Positions 34,582 to 43,734 are shown, counted from the first letter of the stretch. The stretch: DNA of 64,000 bases from an uncultured Candidatus Actinomarina sp. (GCA_902615855.1 CACMQN010000001.1:17592-81591); one strand, 5' to 3'. Translations and numbers: made by a program. The notes: generated by a model not told the origin, from the sequence alone.

Positions 34582-35735
34582 GATAAATGATTGGCCCTGC
34601 TTTTACCTGGAAATATATTTTCGATTTCATAAATATCTGAAATAGTTGCAGCAATATCTGAAAAAGTATCACCTTCACCAATATATTTAGGTTTTAGGTT
34701 ATTTTTGTAAATAATAAATGGTACATATTCTCTAGAGTGATCAGTCTTACCATCAGTTGGGTCAGTACCATGATCACCAGTAATAATAATTATATCGTCA
34801 TCATTTAAGACACTGATTAGCTCATCTAAGCCATTATCAATAATTTTTAAACCATCATAATATCCTGCTGGATCTTCTCTGTGACCGTAAAGCATGTCTA
34901 GGTCAACTAAGTTAATAAAATAAAAATCATAATGGTTGTCTTCATATTCACTAATCAATATTTCCAATCCATTTTTATCACCTTCTGTGTGAATTGAATT
35001 ACTGAGAAACTCATCACCAAATAAATCAGAAATTTTTCCAATTCCCAGAGAATTCTTCCCGTTTTTAAATAATTGGCTAAGAATAGTTTCTCCTGGGGGT
35101 GTAATTCCAAAATCTTTTCTATCGTAAGTTCTTTGAAAATTTCCTTTATCACCAATAAATGGTCTAGCGATTACTCTGCCAATATTGTATTCGTTGCAAT
35201 ATTCTCTTGATATTTTACAAATTTTGTAAAGATCATCTATTGAGAGAATATTTTCATGAGCTGCTATTTGAAAAACTGAATCACCTGACGTGTAAAGTAT
35301 TAATTTACCACTACTTAGATGTTCTTCACCAAGTTCATTTATTATTTCTGTTCCAGACGCATGATAATTTCCAATAAATTCGTAACCTGTTTCTGAAGAT
35401 ATTTTATCAATTAGTTCGCTTGGAAAACCTTTTGGAAATACTGAAAAATCTCTTTGTGTTATTAATCCACCGATTTCCCAATGTCCAGTAGTTGAATCGT
35501 TTCCTTTTGATGACTCTGCAAGTTTTCCTACTAGAGAGCAAGTAACCTCATCTTTGAGTCCGTTTATATTTGTAATTGCTCCAAAACCAAGCTTTTCAAA
35601 AGTAGGTAGATTAAGCTGCCCATTTGCTTTTGCTACATTACCAAAAGTATTTGCACCTATGTCACCATAACTTTCAGCATCAGGAGCTTCACCAACACCT
35701 AGGGAATCTATCACAATCAAAATGCATTTAGACAT
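34578..35735 (-). CDS. deoB: Phosphopentomutase
   Basis: A 385-residue metalloenzyme of the alkaline-phosphatase superfamily that converts (deoxy)ribose 1-phosphate to 5-phosphate. MSKCILIVIDSLGVGEAPDA gives the first metal Asp. GNDSTTGHWEIGG carries the phosphorylated Thr and substrate region. IIITGDHGTDPT and TDHSREYVPF supply Asp/His ligands. Length is typical. It lies between upp (5-base gap) and punA (4-base overlap) in a salvage operon. Confidence 0.95.
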   Translation of the reverse strand: MSKCILIVIDSLGVGEAPDAESYGDIGANTFGNVAKANGQLNLPTFEKLGFGAITNINGLKDEVTCSLVGKLAESSKGNDSTTGHWEIGGLITQRDFSVFPKGFPSELIDKISSETGYEFIGNYHASGTEIINELGEEHLSSGKLILYTSGDSVFQIAAHENILSIDDLYKICKISREYCNEYNIGRVIARPFIGDKGNFQRTYDRKDFGITPPGETILSQLFKNGKNSLGIGKISDLFGDEFLSNSIHTEGDKNGLEILISEYEDNHYDFYFINLVDLDMLYGHREDPAGYYDGLKIIDNGLDELISVLNDDDIIIITGDHGTDPTDGKTDHSREYVPFIIYKNNLKPKYIGEGDTFSDIAATISDIYEIENIFPGKSRANHLS

Positions 35736-35740
35736 TACTT

Positions 35741-36361
35741 TTAAGTTGTTCCAAATAGCCTATCGCCCATGTCCCCAAGGCCAGGAACAATGTACCAGTT
35801 ATCATCTAATTTTTCATCAATTGAAGCAGTTACTAGGGTAATGTCAGGATGGTTTTCCTTGATTCTATTTATGCCTTCTGGCGCTGAGATTACTGTTAAC
35901 GCATGAATATTTTTCGGATTATATTTTTTTACAGTTTCAATGGCGAACGATAATGAACCTCCAGTTGCTAACATTGGCTCTAAGATAAATACATTTTTAT
36001 CAACTAAATCAGGAAGCTTTTCATAATAATTTTCTGGTTGAGCTGTTTCTTCATTTCTTTGAACTCCGATATAACCAAATGAGATATTTGGTATTAATTG
36101 TTGCACGCCATCCATGAGTCCAAGACCAGCTCTTAAAACAGAAATCGCAACCGAATTATTTTCGATTTGTACACCTTTAGTCTTTGTAAGTGGTGTATCT
36201 ATTTCTTTTGAAAGGGTAGTGAGATGTTTTGTAGCTTCAACAACTAAAAAATAAGATAGTTTTGATGCAGAATCTCGAAATGTATCAAAATCAGTATTTT
36301 TGTCTCTTAAATTAGTTAGGTAATGATCTTTAAGAGGATGTGAAATTTCTATTAATTCCAT
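35741..36361 (-). CDS. upp: Uracil phosphoribosyltransferase
   Basis: A 206-residue enzyme making UMP from uracil and PRPP. HPLKDHYLTNLRDKNTDFDTF is the conserved N-terminus (residues 8-28). VLRAGLGLMDGVQQLIP binds ligand. FILEPMLATGGSLSFAIE is the PRPP loop (usually DPMLATGGS, here EPMLATGGS). GLGDMGDRLFGT is the C-terminal uracil-binding motif. It is first in the upp-deoB-punA-etfB-etfA run and diverges from rpsP across a 124-base AT-rich gap. Confidence 0.95.
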   Translation of the reverse strand: MELIEISHPLKDHYLTNLRDKNTDFDTFRDSASKLSYFLVVEATKHLTTLSKEIDTPLTKTKGVQIENNSVAISVLRAGLGLMDGVQQLIPNISFGYIGVQRNEETAQPENYYEKLPDLVDKNVFILEPMLATGGSLSFAIETVKKYNPKNIHALTVISAPEGINRIKENHPDITLVTASIDEKLDDNWYIVPGLGDMGDRLFGTT

Positions 36362-36485
36362 ATTTCTTAGGGTACATTAAATAATTTATCTTTACTAGCA
36401 CTAATTATTTATAGTAAATATAATTCATAAGTCATTAAGTTAAATATTAACTAATATAGTTAATTGCTAATAGATAAGGATTTAA

Positions 36486-36887
36486 ATGCCAGTAAAAATA
36501 AGGCTAGCCCAAAGAGGTAAAAAAAAGAATAGAACTTTTAGAGTTATTGTTGCTGATTCAAGGTCTCCGAGAGATGGAAAATTCATAGAAGATCTCGGAT
36601 TTTATAATCCACAAGATAATCCCTCATCAGTTGAAATTGATGTTGAAAAAGCTGTGTCATGGTTAGAAAAAGGTGCTCAACCTTCAGAAAGAGCACAGAA
36701 GATATTGGAGATTTCGGGAGCATGGGCCCAGTGGAGATCCTCAAAGGGTGAAGTTGTATCCATTCCTACACCTCCGGAACCAAAAATAAAAAGCAGCTCA
36801 AAAGCGCACAACAAGAAAAATGAAGATCAAGCTGAAGACACTAATGAAGAATCCGCTGATGAAGGAAATAAAGGCGAAGAAGAATGA
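36486..36887 (+). CDS. rpsP: 30S ribosomal protein S16
   Basis: A 133-residue S16. The conserved core is at 1-85 (MPVKIRLAQRGKKKN, ADSRSPRDGKFIEDLGFYNP). An acidic Lys/Glu-rich tail (about 95-133) follows, as in many actinobacterial S16 proteins. AAGGATTTAAATG gives a modest Shine-Dalgarno. It starts the ribosome-maturation cluster and overlaps khpA by 4 bases. Confidence 0.95.
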   Translation: MPVKIRLAQRGKKKNRTFRVIVADSRSPRDGKFIEDLGFYNPQDNPSSVEIDVEKAVSWLEKGAQPSERAQKILEISGAWAQWRSSKGEVVSIPTPPEPKIKSSSKAHNKKNEDQAEDTNEESADEGNKGEEE

Positions 36888-37138
36888 GTGATACTGGAAA
36901 AATTGTCAGAAATGTTGTTGAATATATAATTTCACAAATTGTAGAAGATGAAAAATCTGTGAAAGTAGATATCTCATCTTCTGATGATGAGAATGTTGCC
37001 ATTGAAGTAAGAACTGCTCCAAGTGACATGGGAAGAGTCATTGGAAAACGTGGAAGAGTTGCCCGAGCAATCAGAACTGTAGCACAAGCTGCTGCAGACG
37101 AAGAGGGTCTTCAATCAACTGTTGAATTTATTGACTGA
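36884..37138 (+). CDS. khpA: KH-domain RNA-binding protein KhpA
   Basis: An 84-residue single KH domain. The RNA-binding GxxG loop is visible in MGRVIGKRGRVARAIR. Proteins of this type sit between rpsP and rimM in many Gram-positive bacteria and bind RNA with wide specificity. The gene overlaps rpsP by 4 bases and rimM by about 17 bases. Confidence 0.92.
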   Translation: MSDTGKIVRNVVEYIISQIVEDEKSVKVDISSSDDENVAIEVRTAPSDMGRVIGKRGRVARAIRTVAQAAADEEGLQSTVEFID

Positions 37139-37598
37139 AAATAGTTCATACTTAATCGGAAAATTAGGTAAACCTCACGGTCTTCAAGGATATCAGTATA
37201 TAAATATTGACAAATATTTTAGAGATATAAATATGAAGGATGTTTCTGTAGTTGTAGATAATCGTCCCTTTCAAATCGAAGACTTTAAATCACACCTGAA
37301 AGATAGAAATTTAATTAAATTTAAACATGTCAACTCAATTGATGATGCTGAAAATAATAGAAACTTCGACGTCTACATAAGTGATAATTATAGATCTTTA
37401 AAAAATAAAGAACTCTTACCATGGCCAGGATTTTTTATTAATTATGAATTATCAGATGAAGTAATAATGTTAGATTACTTTTATTCGTCAAAATTAATTC
37501 TTTGTAATCTTCAAAAAAAAGATGAAGTATTTGTTGTATCTTATGATAAAGATAATTTTTTTTACAAAGACGATAGTCTTTATCTAACTGTTAATTAA
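37122..37598 (+). CDS. rimM: Ribosome maturation factor RimM
   Basis: A 158-residue assembly factor for the 30S head. LIGKLGKPHGLQGYQYI (12-28) is the RimM N-terminal motif. LLPWPGFF (about residue 103) and later strands fit a degenerate PRC-barrel. The start is a TTG (37122, or 37131), since no ATG precedes the conserved motif. That start lies inside the end of khpA. The expected next gene, trmD, is displaced 6 kb downstream by an inserted gene block. It converges with the PuuD-like gene (15-base overlap). Confidence 0.85.
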   Translation: MNLLTENSSYLIGKLGKPHGLQGYQYINIDKYFRDINMKDVSVVVDNRPFQIEDFKSHLKDRNLIKFKHVNSIDDAENNRNFDVYISDNYRSLKNKELLPWPGFFINYELSDEVIMLDYFYSSKLILCNLQKKDEVFVVSYDKDNFFYKDDSLYLTVN

Positions 37599-38288
37599 CC
37601 AGTCATATATTTTACTTGTTGGTTCATCATCTAAATATTCAGGATGCCACTGTATTCCAATTGCGTCCCAGCCATTTGTTATTTCAATTCCTTCGATAAC
37701 ATCATCTTCAGATCTTGCAGAAATAATTAAATCATCTCCTAATTTATCGATACCTTGATGATGTATACTATTAACTTCAAAATTTTTTTCTTGGACAATG
37801 CCTTCTAATTTTGTTTCTTTTTCAATGTTTATTCTATGAACATATCTTCTCGCCTCATCATAAGGTTTTTGATGTTCAATTTCATTAAAACCACTTTTTT
37901 TTAGATCTTGATGCAGTGTTCCACCCTTGTAAACATTTAATAGTTGATGGCCTCTACATATAGCCAATGTTCTAATATTTTTATTCTCAGCCTCTTTCAG
38001 TAGGTTTAATTCTGTTAAGTCACGTAAATCATCTACTCTTTCTATCGTATCATCTTGGTTTTGGTCATACATTTTTGGATTTATATCACCTCCACCAGTA
38101 ACAATGAGTGCGTTTATTCCAGATAAATTAATTGATTCCCTATTTTGTTGCGGGATAATATTAACTTGTGCACCATGATTGTTACATTGTTTTATAAAAT
38201 CAAAATTTAAAACTGAGCATTCAATTTCACCGGCAGACATTTTTACATCTTTATTCCCTGTACTAATTCCTACTATAAAATTATTCAT
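37584..38288 (-). CDS. Class I glutamine amidotransferase-like hydrolase (PuuD-like)
   Basis: A 234-residue peptidase-C26 protein. VTGGGDINPKMYDQ, the nucleophile Cys in LAICRGHQLLNVYKGG, and the His-Glu pair in IQWHPEYLDDEP form the triad of gamma-glutamyl hydrolases. PuuD cleaves gamma-glutamyl-GABA to GABA and glutamate. A GABA link fits the gabT-like gene at 15 kb but is inferred. It is last in the operon gap-paralog / gapA / ridA, with 8 bases overlapping ridA. Confidence 0.75.
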   Translation of the reverse strand: MNNFIVGISTGNKDVKMSAGEIECSVLNFDFIKQCNNHGAQVNIIPQQNRESINLSGINALIVTGGGDINPKMYDQNQDDTIERVDDLRDLTELNLLKEAENKNIRTLAICRGHQLLNVYKGGTLHQDLKKSGFNEIEHQKPYDEARRYVHRINIEKETKLEGIVQEKNFEVNSIHHQGIDKLGDDLIISARSEDDVIEGIEITNGWDAIGIQWHPEYLDDEPTSKIYDWLINS

Positions 38289-38700
38289 TTATATAAAACA
38301 CAGATTGAACTTCAACACAGACATTAAGTGGCAAACTTGAAACTCCCACCGCAGACCTTGTTGGTTTTTCCGAAAAGAATTCATCTAATTTATCAGTAAA
38401 GCCATTTAATACTTTAGGTTGATCTGTAAAGTCCGATGTACAATTTACAAATCCTAGTACATTTACAGGAATCAATTTTTTTATATCTGAAATTGTTAAA
38501 AGTGAAGCAATAGTAAGTTCCGCACATAATGACGCTGCATCATACCCTTCTTCTATAGAAATTTCATTAGGGATTTTGCCTATAATTTTCTTTTCGTCAG
38601 TGATTGGAACATGTCCTGAAGTATATATAAAGTCACCAATCTTTTTCACTGTAACATAGTTGCCAGCTGCTTTTGGTGCCTCAGGCAATTTATCATTCAT
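38281..38700 (-). CDS. RidA-family protein (YjgF/TdcF)
   Basis: A 139-residue member of the Rid family, which in RidA proper hydrolyses reactive enamines/imines made by PLP enzymes. YTSGHVPIT, AELTIASLL and KPTRSAVGVSSLPLNVCVEVQ-like C-terminal segment (about 113-133) with the catalytic-type Arg are visible. The length and the PKAAGNYV region are those of the ~150-residue RidA-like subgroup, so imine hydrolysis is not certain. I set the start at the ATG 38698-38700, overlapping the gapA stop by 8 bases. A TTG 6 codons upstream is possible. Confidence 0.82.
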   Translation of the reverse strand: MNDKLPEAPKAAGNYVTVKKIGDFIYTSGHVPITDEKKIIGKIPNEISIEEGYDAASLCAELTIASLLTISDIKKLIPVNVLGFVNCTSDFTDQPKVLNGFTDKLDEFFSEKPTRSAVGVSSLPLNVCVEVQSVFYINE

Positions 38701-39697
38701 CTTTTGATAATTTTTCAAGTAAATCTACAACACGATTTGAATAACCCCATTCGTTGTCATACCAGCAAACTACTTTGACATGGTTGTTATTTAATATTTG
38801 TGTTGATGAAGCATCATAAATACTTGAATGAGGATTTTTGAGAATATCTGTAGAAACAAGTGGAATATCTGAGTAATCTAAAATTCCTTTAAGTTCATTT
38901 TCAGAGGCTTTTTTTACTGCATTATTTATGTCATCAATAGTTACATCTTTCTCTACCTCAACAACAAGGTCTACAACACTACCATTCGGGACAGGAACTC
39001 TCATTGCCATTCCATCAAGTTTTCCATTTAATTCAGGAAGAACCATACCAACAGCCTTTGCAGCACCAGTAGATGTTGGAATTATATTTTGTGTTGCATT
39101 CCTTCCTCTTCTGAAATCACTGTGAGTCGTCTCTGCTAACGCTTGATCATTTGTATAAGCATGAACAGTTGTCATCAATCCTGATTTAATTTTAAAGTTG
39201 TCATTTAATACCTTTGCTATTGGAGCTAAACAATTAGTCGTACAAGATGCATTAGAAATCAACTTATCGTCTGGATTTAAGGAATTGTCGTTTACACCTA
39301 AAACTACTGTTGCATCTATTTCATCTTTAGGGGGTACTGTTAGGACAACTTTTTTTGCACCTGAGGAGATATGTTTATCTAACGAGTCTTTATCTCTAAA
39401 AAAGCCAGTTGATTCTACTACCAAGTCAACACCTAAATCACTCCAAGGAATCTCTGCAGGATCACTGTGGGATATTAATTTAATTTTTCTGTCTCCAACA
39501 ATTAAGGAATCATCCTCTAATTCAACATTCATGTTTAAAATTCCCATTATTGAATCATGTTTAAATAAATATGATAATGTTTCCTTATCACCTAGGTCAT
39601 TAATTGCAATTACATTTAAATCTGAATTTGATTCAACAATTATTCTTAAAATAGACCTACCTATTCTTCCAAAGCCATTTATTCCAATATTATTCAA
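38693..39697 (-). CDS. gapA: Glyceraldehyde-3-phosphate dehydrogenase, catalytic copy
   Basis: A 334-residue glycolytic/gluconeogenic enzyme. INGFGRIGRSILR binds NAD, SNASCTTNCLAPI carries catalytic Cys152, MTTVHAYT has His179, and AMRVPVPNGS has the phosphate-binding Arg. WYDNEWGYSNRV near the C-terminus is intact. Asn-Asp in AINDLGD near 32-34 favours NAD. It is the second gene of a tandem pair, with an 8-base overlap with the upstream paralog. Confidence 0.95.
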   Translation of the reverse strand: MNNIGINGFGRIGRSILRIIVESNSDLNVIAINDLGDKETLSYLFKHDSIMGILNMNVELEDDSLIVGDRKIKLISHSDPAEIPWSDLGVDLVVESTGFFRDKDSLDKHISSGAKKVVLTVPPKDEIDATVVLGVNDNSLNPDDKLISNASCTTNCLAPIAKVLNDNFKIKSGLMTTVHAYTNDQALAETTHSDFRRGRNATQNIIPTSTGAAKAVGMVLPELNGKLDGMAMRVPVPNGSVVDLVVEVEKDVTIDDINNAVKKASENELKGILDYSDIPLVSTDILKNPHSSIYDASSTQILNNNHVKVVCWYDNEWGYSNRVVDLLEKLSKDE

Positions 39698-40700
39698 ATT
39701 GTACCTCCGATGATTTCACGGCTTCAATGATCCTTGAGGCATAACCCCATCCATTATCAAACCAAATTATTAGTTTTAATTTATCTTCATCAATACACAT
39801 AGTTGATAATCCATCAATTAACCCAGAAAGAGAATTTCCAACCACATCTGAAGAAACTATTGGATCATATGTAAATCCAATAATATTTTTCAATGAATTA
39901 TTTGCGGTTACTTTCTCAAGGTAACTATTTACCTCATCTTTAGATGTTTTAGTTTTTAAATTCAAAGTCAAATCGATCGTACTTCCATCTGGCACGGGTA
40001 CTGTCATTGAAAACGAAGCTATTTTATCTTTAAGCATTGGTAATGCACTCTCAATAACTTTTGATGAATTAGTAACTGATGGAATGATATTTTCTCCAGC
40101 TGCTCGATTTTTTCTAAATCCTGCACCCGCAACATCAGCAAGACGATTCGAATTTGAATATCCATGAACCGTTGTTAAAAATACTTCATTAATTCCATAC
40201 TCAGACTCAATAACTTTAAGAATGGGACCAACCGCATTTGCAGTATTTGAGCCAAAAGAAATAATGTCTGATTCCAAACTGATAGATTCATCGTTACATC
40301 CAGAAACGAGCAATGGAATATTTGAAAAATCAACTGGAGTTGAAGCTATAAATACTTTCTTTGCACCTTTAGAGATATGATTTTGCGCTTCATCTAAATT
40401 TTGAGGTTTACCAGTAGCTAATATGACAATATCTGTATTTAGACTCATCCAATCAGATTCATCTGCATTTTTCCAGGAATTAAAGATAGTTTCTTTTCCA
40501 TTAACCGTTATTACGTCATCAGAGATATTTACTTCATGACTCAATTTTCCATAAATTGAATCGTATTTAAGTAAGTAAATTAAATTATCTTTATCTGCAG
40601 TATCAGATACAGATACGATATTTATATTGTCTTCTTCCAGAGTTTGTCTATAGATGTCCCTACCAACTCTTCCGAAACCAACTAAAGATACGTTAACCAA
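39690..40700 (-). CDS. GAPDH paralog lacking the catalytic cysteine (probable pseudoenzyme)
   Basis: A 336-residue GAPDH-fold protein with VGFGRVGRDIYR and the whole catalytic-domain layout kept. Where the working copy reads SNASCTTNC, this one reads SFGSNTANA: catalytic Cys152 is Asn and Cys156 is Ala. The phosphate-binding Arg in AMRVPVP is Thr (SMTVPVP), and WYDNEWGY is WFDNGWGY. His179 is retained. The start is a TTG at 40698-40700 with GAGGA 7 bases upstream. It opens the operon and overlaps gapA by 8 bases, so a mixed tetramer or regulatory role is likelier than decay. Confidence 0.85.
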   Translation of the reverse strand: MVNVSLVGFGRVGRDIYRQTLEEDNINIVSVSDTADKDNLIYLLKYDSIYGKLSHEVNISDDVITVNGKETIFNSWKNADESDWMSLNTDIVILATGKPQNLDEAQNHISKGAKKVFIASTPVDFSNIPLLVSGCNDESISLESDIISFGSNTANAVGPILKVIESEYGINEVFLTTVHGYSNSNRLADVAGAGFRKNRAAGENIIPSVTNSSKVIESALPMLKDKIASFSMTVPVPDGSTIDLTLNLKTKTSKDEVNSYLEKVTANNSLKNIIGFTYDPIVSSDVVGNSLSGLIDGLSTMCIDEDKLKLIIWFDNGWGYASRIIEAVKSSEVQFE

Positions 40701-40778
40701 CTGTCATTCCTCACTTCTGTTTTTTTTACAAAAATATTGGTACAATCAAATCATAATATTATCGAATTGTTGAAAATT

Positions 40779-41903
40779 ATGTCTACTTTAGATAAAAAAA
40801 TTGAAAATTATATATTTGGAAATATTCCAACTTCAGAATTACTCGATAAGGCCTATGATATAAAAGTTCAAAATTTTGGTAAAACAATTACTTATAGTCC
40901 TAAAGTATTCATCCCTTTAACAACATTATGTCAGGACGCTTGTGCTTATTGCACTTTTGTAAAAACACCTAAAGATGGAGGTACATATCTTACATTTGAA
41001 GAAGTTGATGCTATTGCAAATGTGGGAGACAAATCAGGATGTTTTGAAGCTCTTTTTACACTCGGGGATAAGCCAGAAATTAAATGGTCTTTTGCAAAAG
41101 AGGAGCTAGAACGATTAGGTTTTAGTACAACTTTTGATTACTTGATTGAAAATGCAAAAAGAGTAAATGAAAAATACCATTTATTTCCCCACATTAATCC
41201 TGGTTTAATGTCAAGAAAGGAAATTAAAGAATACAGGCAACATTCACCATCTGGGGGCTTAATGCTTGAATCCTTTTCAAAAAACTTATCTCAAAAAGGT
41301 AAAGCACATTATGGGGCAAAAACTAAAGATATAAACTTAAGATTAGAAACTCTTGAAAATGCAATGAGTGAAAAATATCCAATGACCACTGGTCTATTGT
41401 TAGGAATTACTGATACCAAAAATGAAATCATTCAAGACATATATCAACTTATTCAAACCTGTAAAATAAATACATCCATTCAGGAAGTGATACTTCAAAA
41501 TTTCAGAGCAAAGCAAAATACATTAATGAAGAACCATTCAGAAATTGTAAACGACTTATTTATGAGAATTATTGCAACAACACGGTTATTTTTACCAAAT
41601 CACATTTCTTTACAGATACCACCAAATTTAGCAAGCAATATTGAATTATTTTTAAAATCTGGAATAAATGATCTTGGAGGGATATCTCCAAAAACAATTG
41701 ATTGGGTTAATCCAGATCATAATTGGCCAAATCTAATCGAACTTAAAAATGTAATTAAACAAACAGATCAAAATCTTATCCCTCGTTTACCTGTCTATCC
41801 TTCGTATATAAATAAAGACTGGTTAAGTCCAAGTATTTATGAAAAAGTAAGTAGTGTAGTTAATGAAAATGGATACCCAAAAGAACATGAATTTACAAAA
41901 TAA
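40779..41903 (+). CDS. cofG: 7,8-didemethyl-8-hydroxy-5-deazariboflavin synthase subunit CofG
   Basis: A 374-residue radical-SAM enzyme forming, with CofH, the deazaflavin chromophore (FO) of cofactor F420. The CxxxCxxC cluster motif is LCQDACAYCTF (Cys51, Cys55, Cys58). LFTLGDKPE, HINPGLMSRKEI and FRAKQNT are CofG features. I placed the start at the ATG 40779; an in-frame TTG at 40737 is possible. In most Actinomycetota CofG and CofH are fused as FbiC. Here they are separate, overlapping genes. It diverges from the GAPDH paralog. Confidence 0.9.
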   Translation: MSTLDKKIENYIFGNIPTSELLDKAYDIKVQNFGKTITYSPKVFIPLTTLCQDACAYCTFVKTPKDGGTYLTFEEVDAIANVGDKSGCFEALFTLGDKPEIKWSFAKEELERLGFSTTFDYLIENAKRVNEKYHLFPHINPGLMSRKEIKEYRQHSPSGGLMLESFSKNLSQKGKAHYGAKTKDINLRLETLENAMSEKYPMTTGLLLGITDTKNEIIQDIYQLIQTCKINTSIQEVILQNFRAKQNTLMKNHSEIVNDLFMRIIATTRLFLPNHISLQIPPNLASNIELFLKSGINDLGGISPKTIDWVNPDHNWPNLIELKNVIKQTDQNLIPRLPVYPSYINKDWLSPSIYEKVSSVVNENGYPKEHEFTK

Positions 41904-43734
41904 CATATCTTTTCTGAGGATTCGTCCGTGTGATTCAGATAATGAAATTTATTTAAATTCAAGAAAAAAAGAGGGAACTTCATCTTTTTACATAGACAAA
42001 TCAGTTGATCTTGAAAAAATTCATAAAAAAGATTTCCAAACGATTTCAGACAGTAAACTTGATGAATCATTTCAGTGGTTTGTAACCTACAAAAGTTGGA
42101 AAGAATTTGAAGATGTTGATTCCCACAGGATAGTTTATAGATCCTCTAATAATTTAGAAAATGACATGGAAGTAATTACAAGATTAAATCCATCCTATGT
42201 ACTTCTGACAGATTTAGAAAACATAAAATTTCTAAAGAGTATTCAACCTTCACTTAATTTTAAAATATCAAAATATGTTAACTCCATAGAGGAGGCAAAG
42301 GAATCTATAGCAAAAGGAGTTCAAGATCTTTGGCTAAGAGACTGGAGTTATAGAGAGATAAAAGAATTAAAAAATACTTCAAACTTCGAATTATTCGAGA
42401 GAACACTATTTTCTTTAGTTGATGTAAATAAAGCTCGGAAATTATTATCAAAAATTCAATTTACTAATTTTTTACAATTACGAGATGTAAGAGGGTACAA
42501 ACGATTTCCTGCAAATTGGTCTCCAGGCTCTGGAAAGGAAATTCCTAAACTAAATGGATTAACATATAATGTTTCATCATCCTTCAAATCAACTAATTTT
42601 GAAAAAATCTTATCTAAAGCCCAAGAGGGAAATGAGATAAATAATGATGAATTAGAAGAACTTTTTAAAACGTCTGGTATGCACATAAACAAAATCGCAG
42701 AAGTTGCAGATAATTTAAATCGTTCAATTAACAAAGATGATGTAACTTTTGTCAAAAATCGTAATATTAATTACACAAACCAATGCTATTTTAAGTGTGG
42801 CTTTTGTGGATTCTCAAAAGGACCAAAAAGTCTTAACCTGAAAGAAAAACCATACAACTTAGAGCCACAAGAAGTTGTGAAACGAAGTGTTGAAGCATTT
42901 AACGACGGAGCTTCTGAAGTATGCTTGCAAGGGGGTATTCATCCTGAGTACACGGGTAAATTTTATCTAGAACTTGTAAAACAGATAAAAAAAGAAGTAC
43001 CTGATTTACATATACATGGATTTACTCCTTTAGAAATTTGGCAGGGTGCTGAGACTATAAATTTAAGTATCGAAGATTATTTAATCTTACTTAAGGATGC
43101 AGGATTAAATACACTACCAGGTACAGCTGCTGAAATACTTGATAACAGAATTAGAAAATATTTATGTCCAGATAAAATTACATCTGAACAATGGGGATAT
43201 GTTATGGAAGTGGCCCATTCTTTAGAAATTAAATCTACAGCAACAATTATGTTTGGTCACATTGATGATATAAAATCTTGGGTCAATCATTTTGATTTAA
43301 TTAAAAGGATTCAAAAGAGAACTAAGGGCTTTACTGAAATAGTTCCATTGCCTTTTGTTCACATGGGTTCGCCAATTTTTCTTCAGGGAAAAAGCATGCC
43401 AGGACCTACTTGGGATGAAGTAACTTTAATCCATGCTCTTGCAAGAATTTATTTTCATGGTTCAATCGATAATATTCAGGCAAGCTGGGTAAAACTGGGA
43501 CACGATGGTGCCTCTAAACTACTTCATGCAGGTGTAAATGACCTTGGTGGAACACTAATCAATGAAAATATTAGTAGAGCTTCAGGTGCTGATCACGGTC
43601 AGCACACAACCGATATAGAATTTGTTGAACTTATTGAGAAAAGTAATAAGAAGCCTTTTTTAAGAAATACTCTTTATACAGAAAAAAAGAGCTTGTCTGC
43701 AATTTCAAATTTAGAGAATGTTATCAAACTTTAA
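41887..43734 (+). CDS. cofH: FO synthase subunit CofH with ~235-residue N-terminal extension
   Basis: A 615-residue protein. The C-terminal ~375 residues are CofH. They include the radical-SAM motif QCYFKCGFCGF (Cys near 300, 304 and 307), CLQGGIHPEYTG, HGFTPLEIWQGA, LPGTAAEILDNR, TATIMFGHID and GGTLINENISRASGADHGQ. It adds the tyrosine-derived part of FO. Residues 1-~235 match nothing I recognise, although LRDVRGYKRFPANWSPGSGK stands out. The start (ATG 41887, or 41863/41869) overlaps the cofG end in another frame. trmD starts inside its last codons. Read as one intact frame, not a frameshifted FbiC. Confidence 0.85.
   Translation: MNLQNNISFLRIRPCDSDNEIYLNSRKKEGTSSFYIDKSVDLEKIHKKDFQTISDSKLDESFQWFVTYKSWKEFEDVDSHRIVYRSSNNLENDMEVITRLNPSYVLLTDLENIKFLKSIQPSLNFKISKYVNSIEEAKESIAKGVQDLWLRDWSYREIKELKNTSNFELFERTLFSLVDVNKARKLLSKIQFTNFLQLRDVRGYKRFPANWSPGSGKEIPKLNGLTYNVSSSFKSTNFEKILSKAQEGNEINNDELEELFKTSGMHINKIAEVADNLNRSINKDDVTFVKNRNINYTNQCYFKCGFCGFSKGPKSLNLKEKPYNLEPQEVVKRSVEAFNDGASEVCLQGGIHPEYTGKFYLELVKQIKKEVPDLHIHGFTPLEIWQGAETINLSIEDYLILLKDAGLNTLPGTAAEILDNRIRKYLCPDKITSEQWGYVMEVAHSLEIKSTATIMFGHIDDIKSWVNHFDLIKRIQKRTKGFTEIVPLPFVHMGSPIFLQGKSMPGPTWDEVTLIHALARIYFHGSIDNIQASWVKLGHDGASKLLHAGVNDLGGTLINENISRASGADHGQHTTDIEFVELIEKSNKKPFLRNTLYTEKKSLSAISNLENVIKL

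Noticed and set aside
39198..39713. A 171-codon open frame on the plus strand across the start of gapA
   Set aside because: It is antisense to two well-supported, overlapping GAPDH genes and has no ribosome binding site or recognisable motif. Long antisense frames are expected opposite AT-rich coding sequence.
40737..43734. A frameshifted FbiC (CofG-CofH fusion) instead of two genes
   Set aside because: The CofG frame ends naturally after its C-terminus, the next frame opens upstream with its own ATGs, and a 235-residue well-formed region lies between the two catalytic domains. A single-base error would not produce that.
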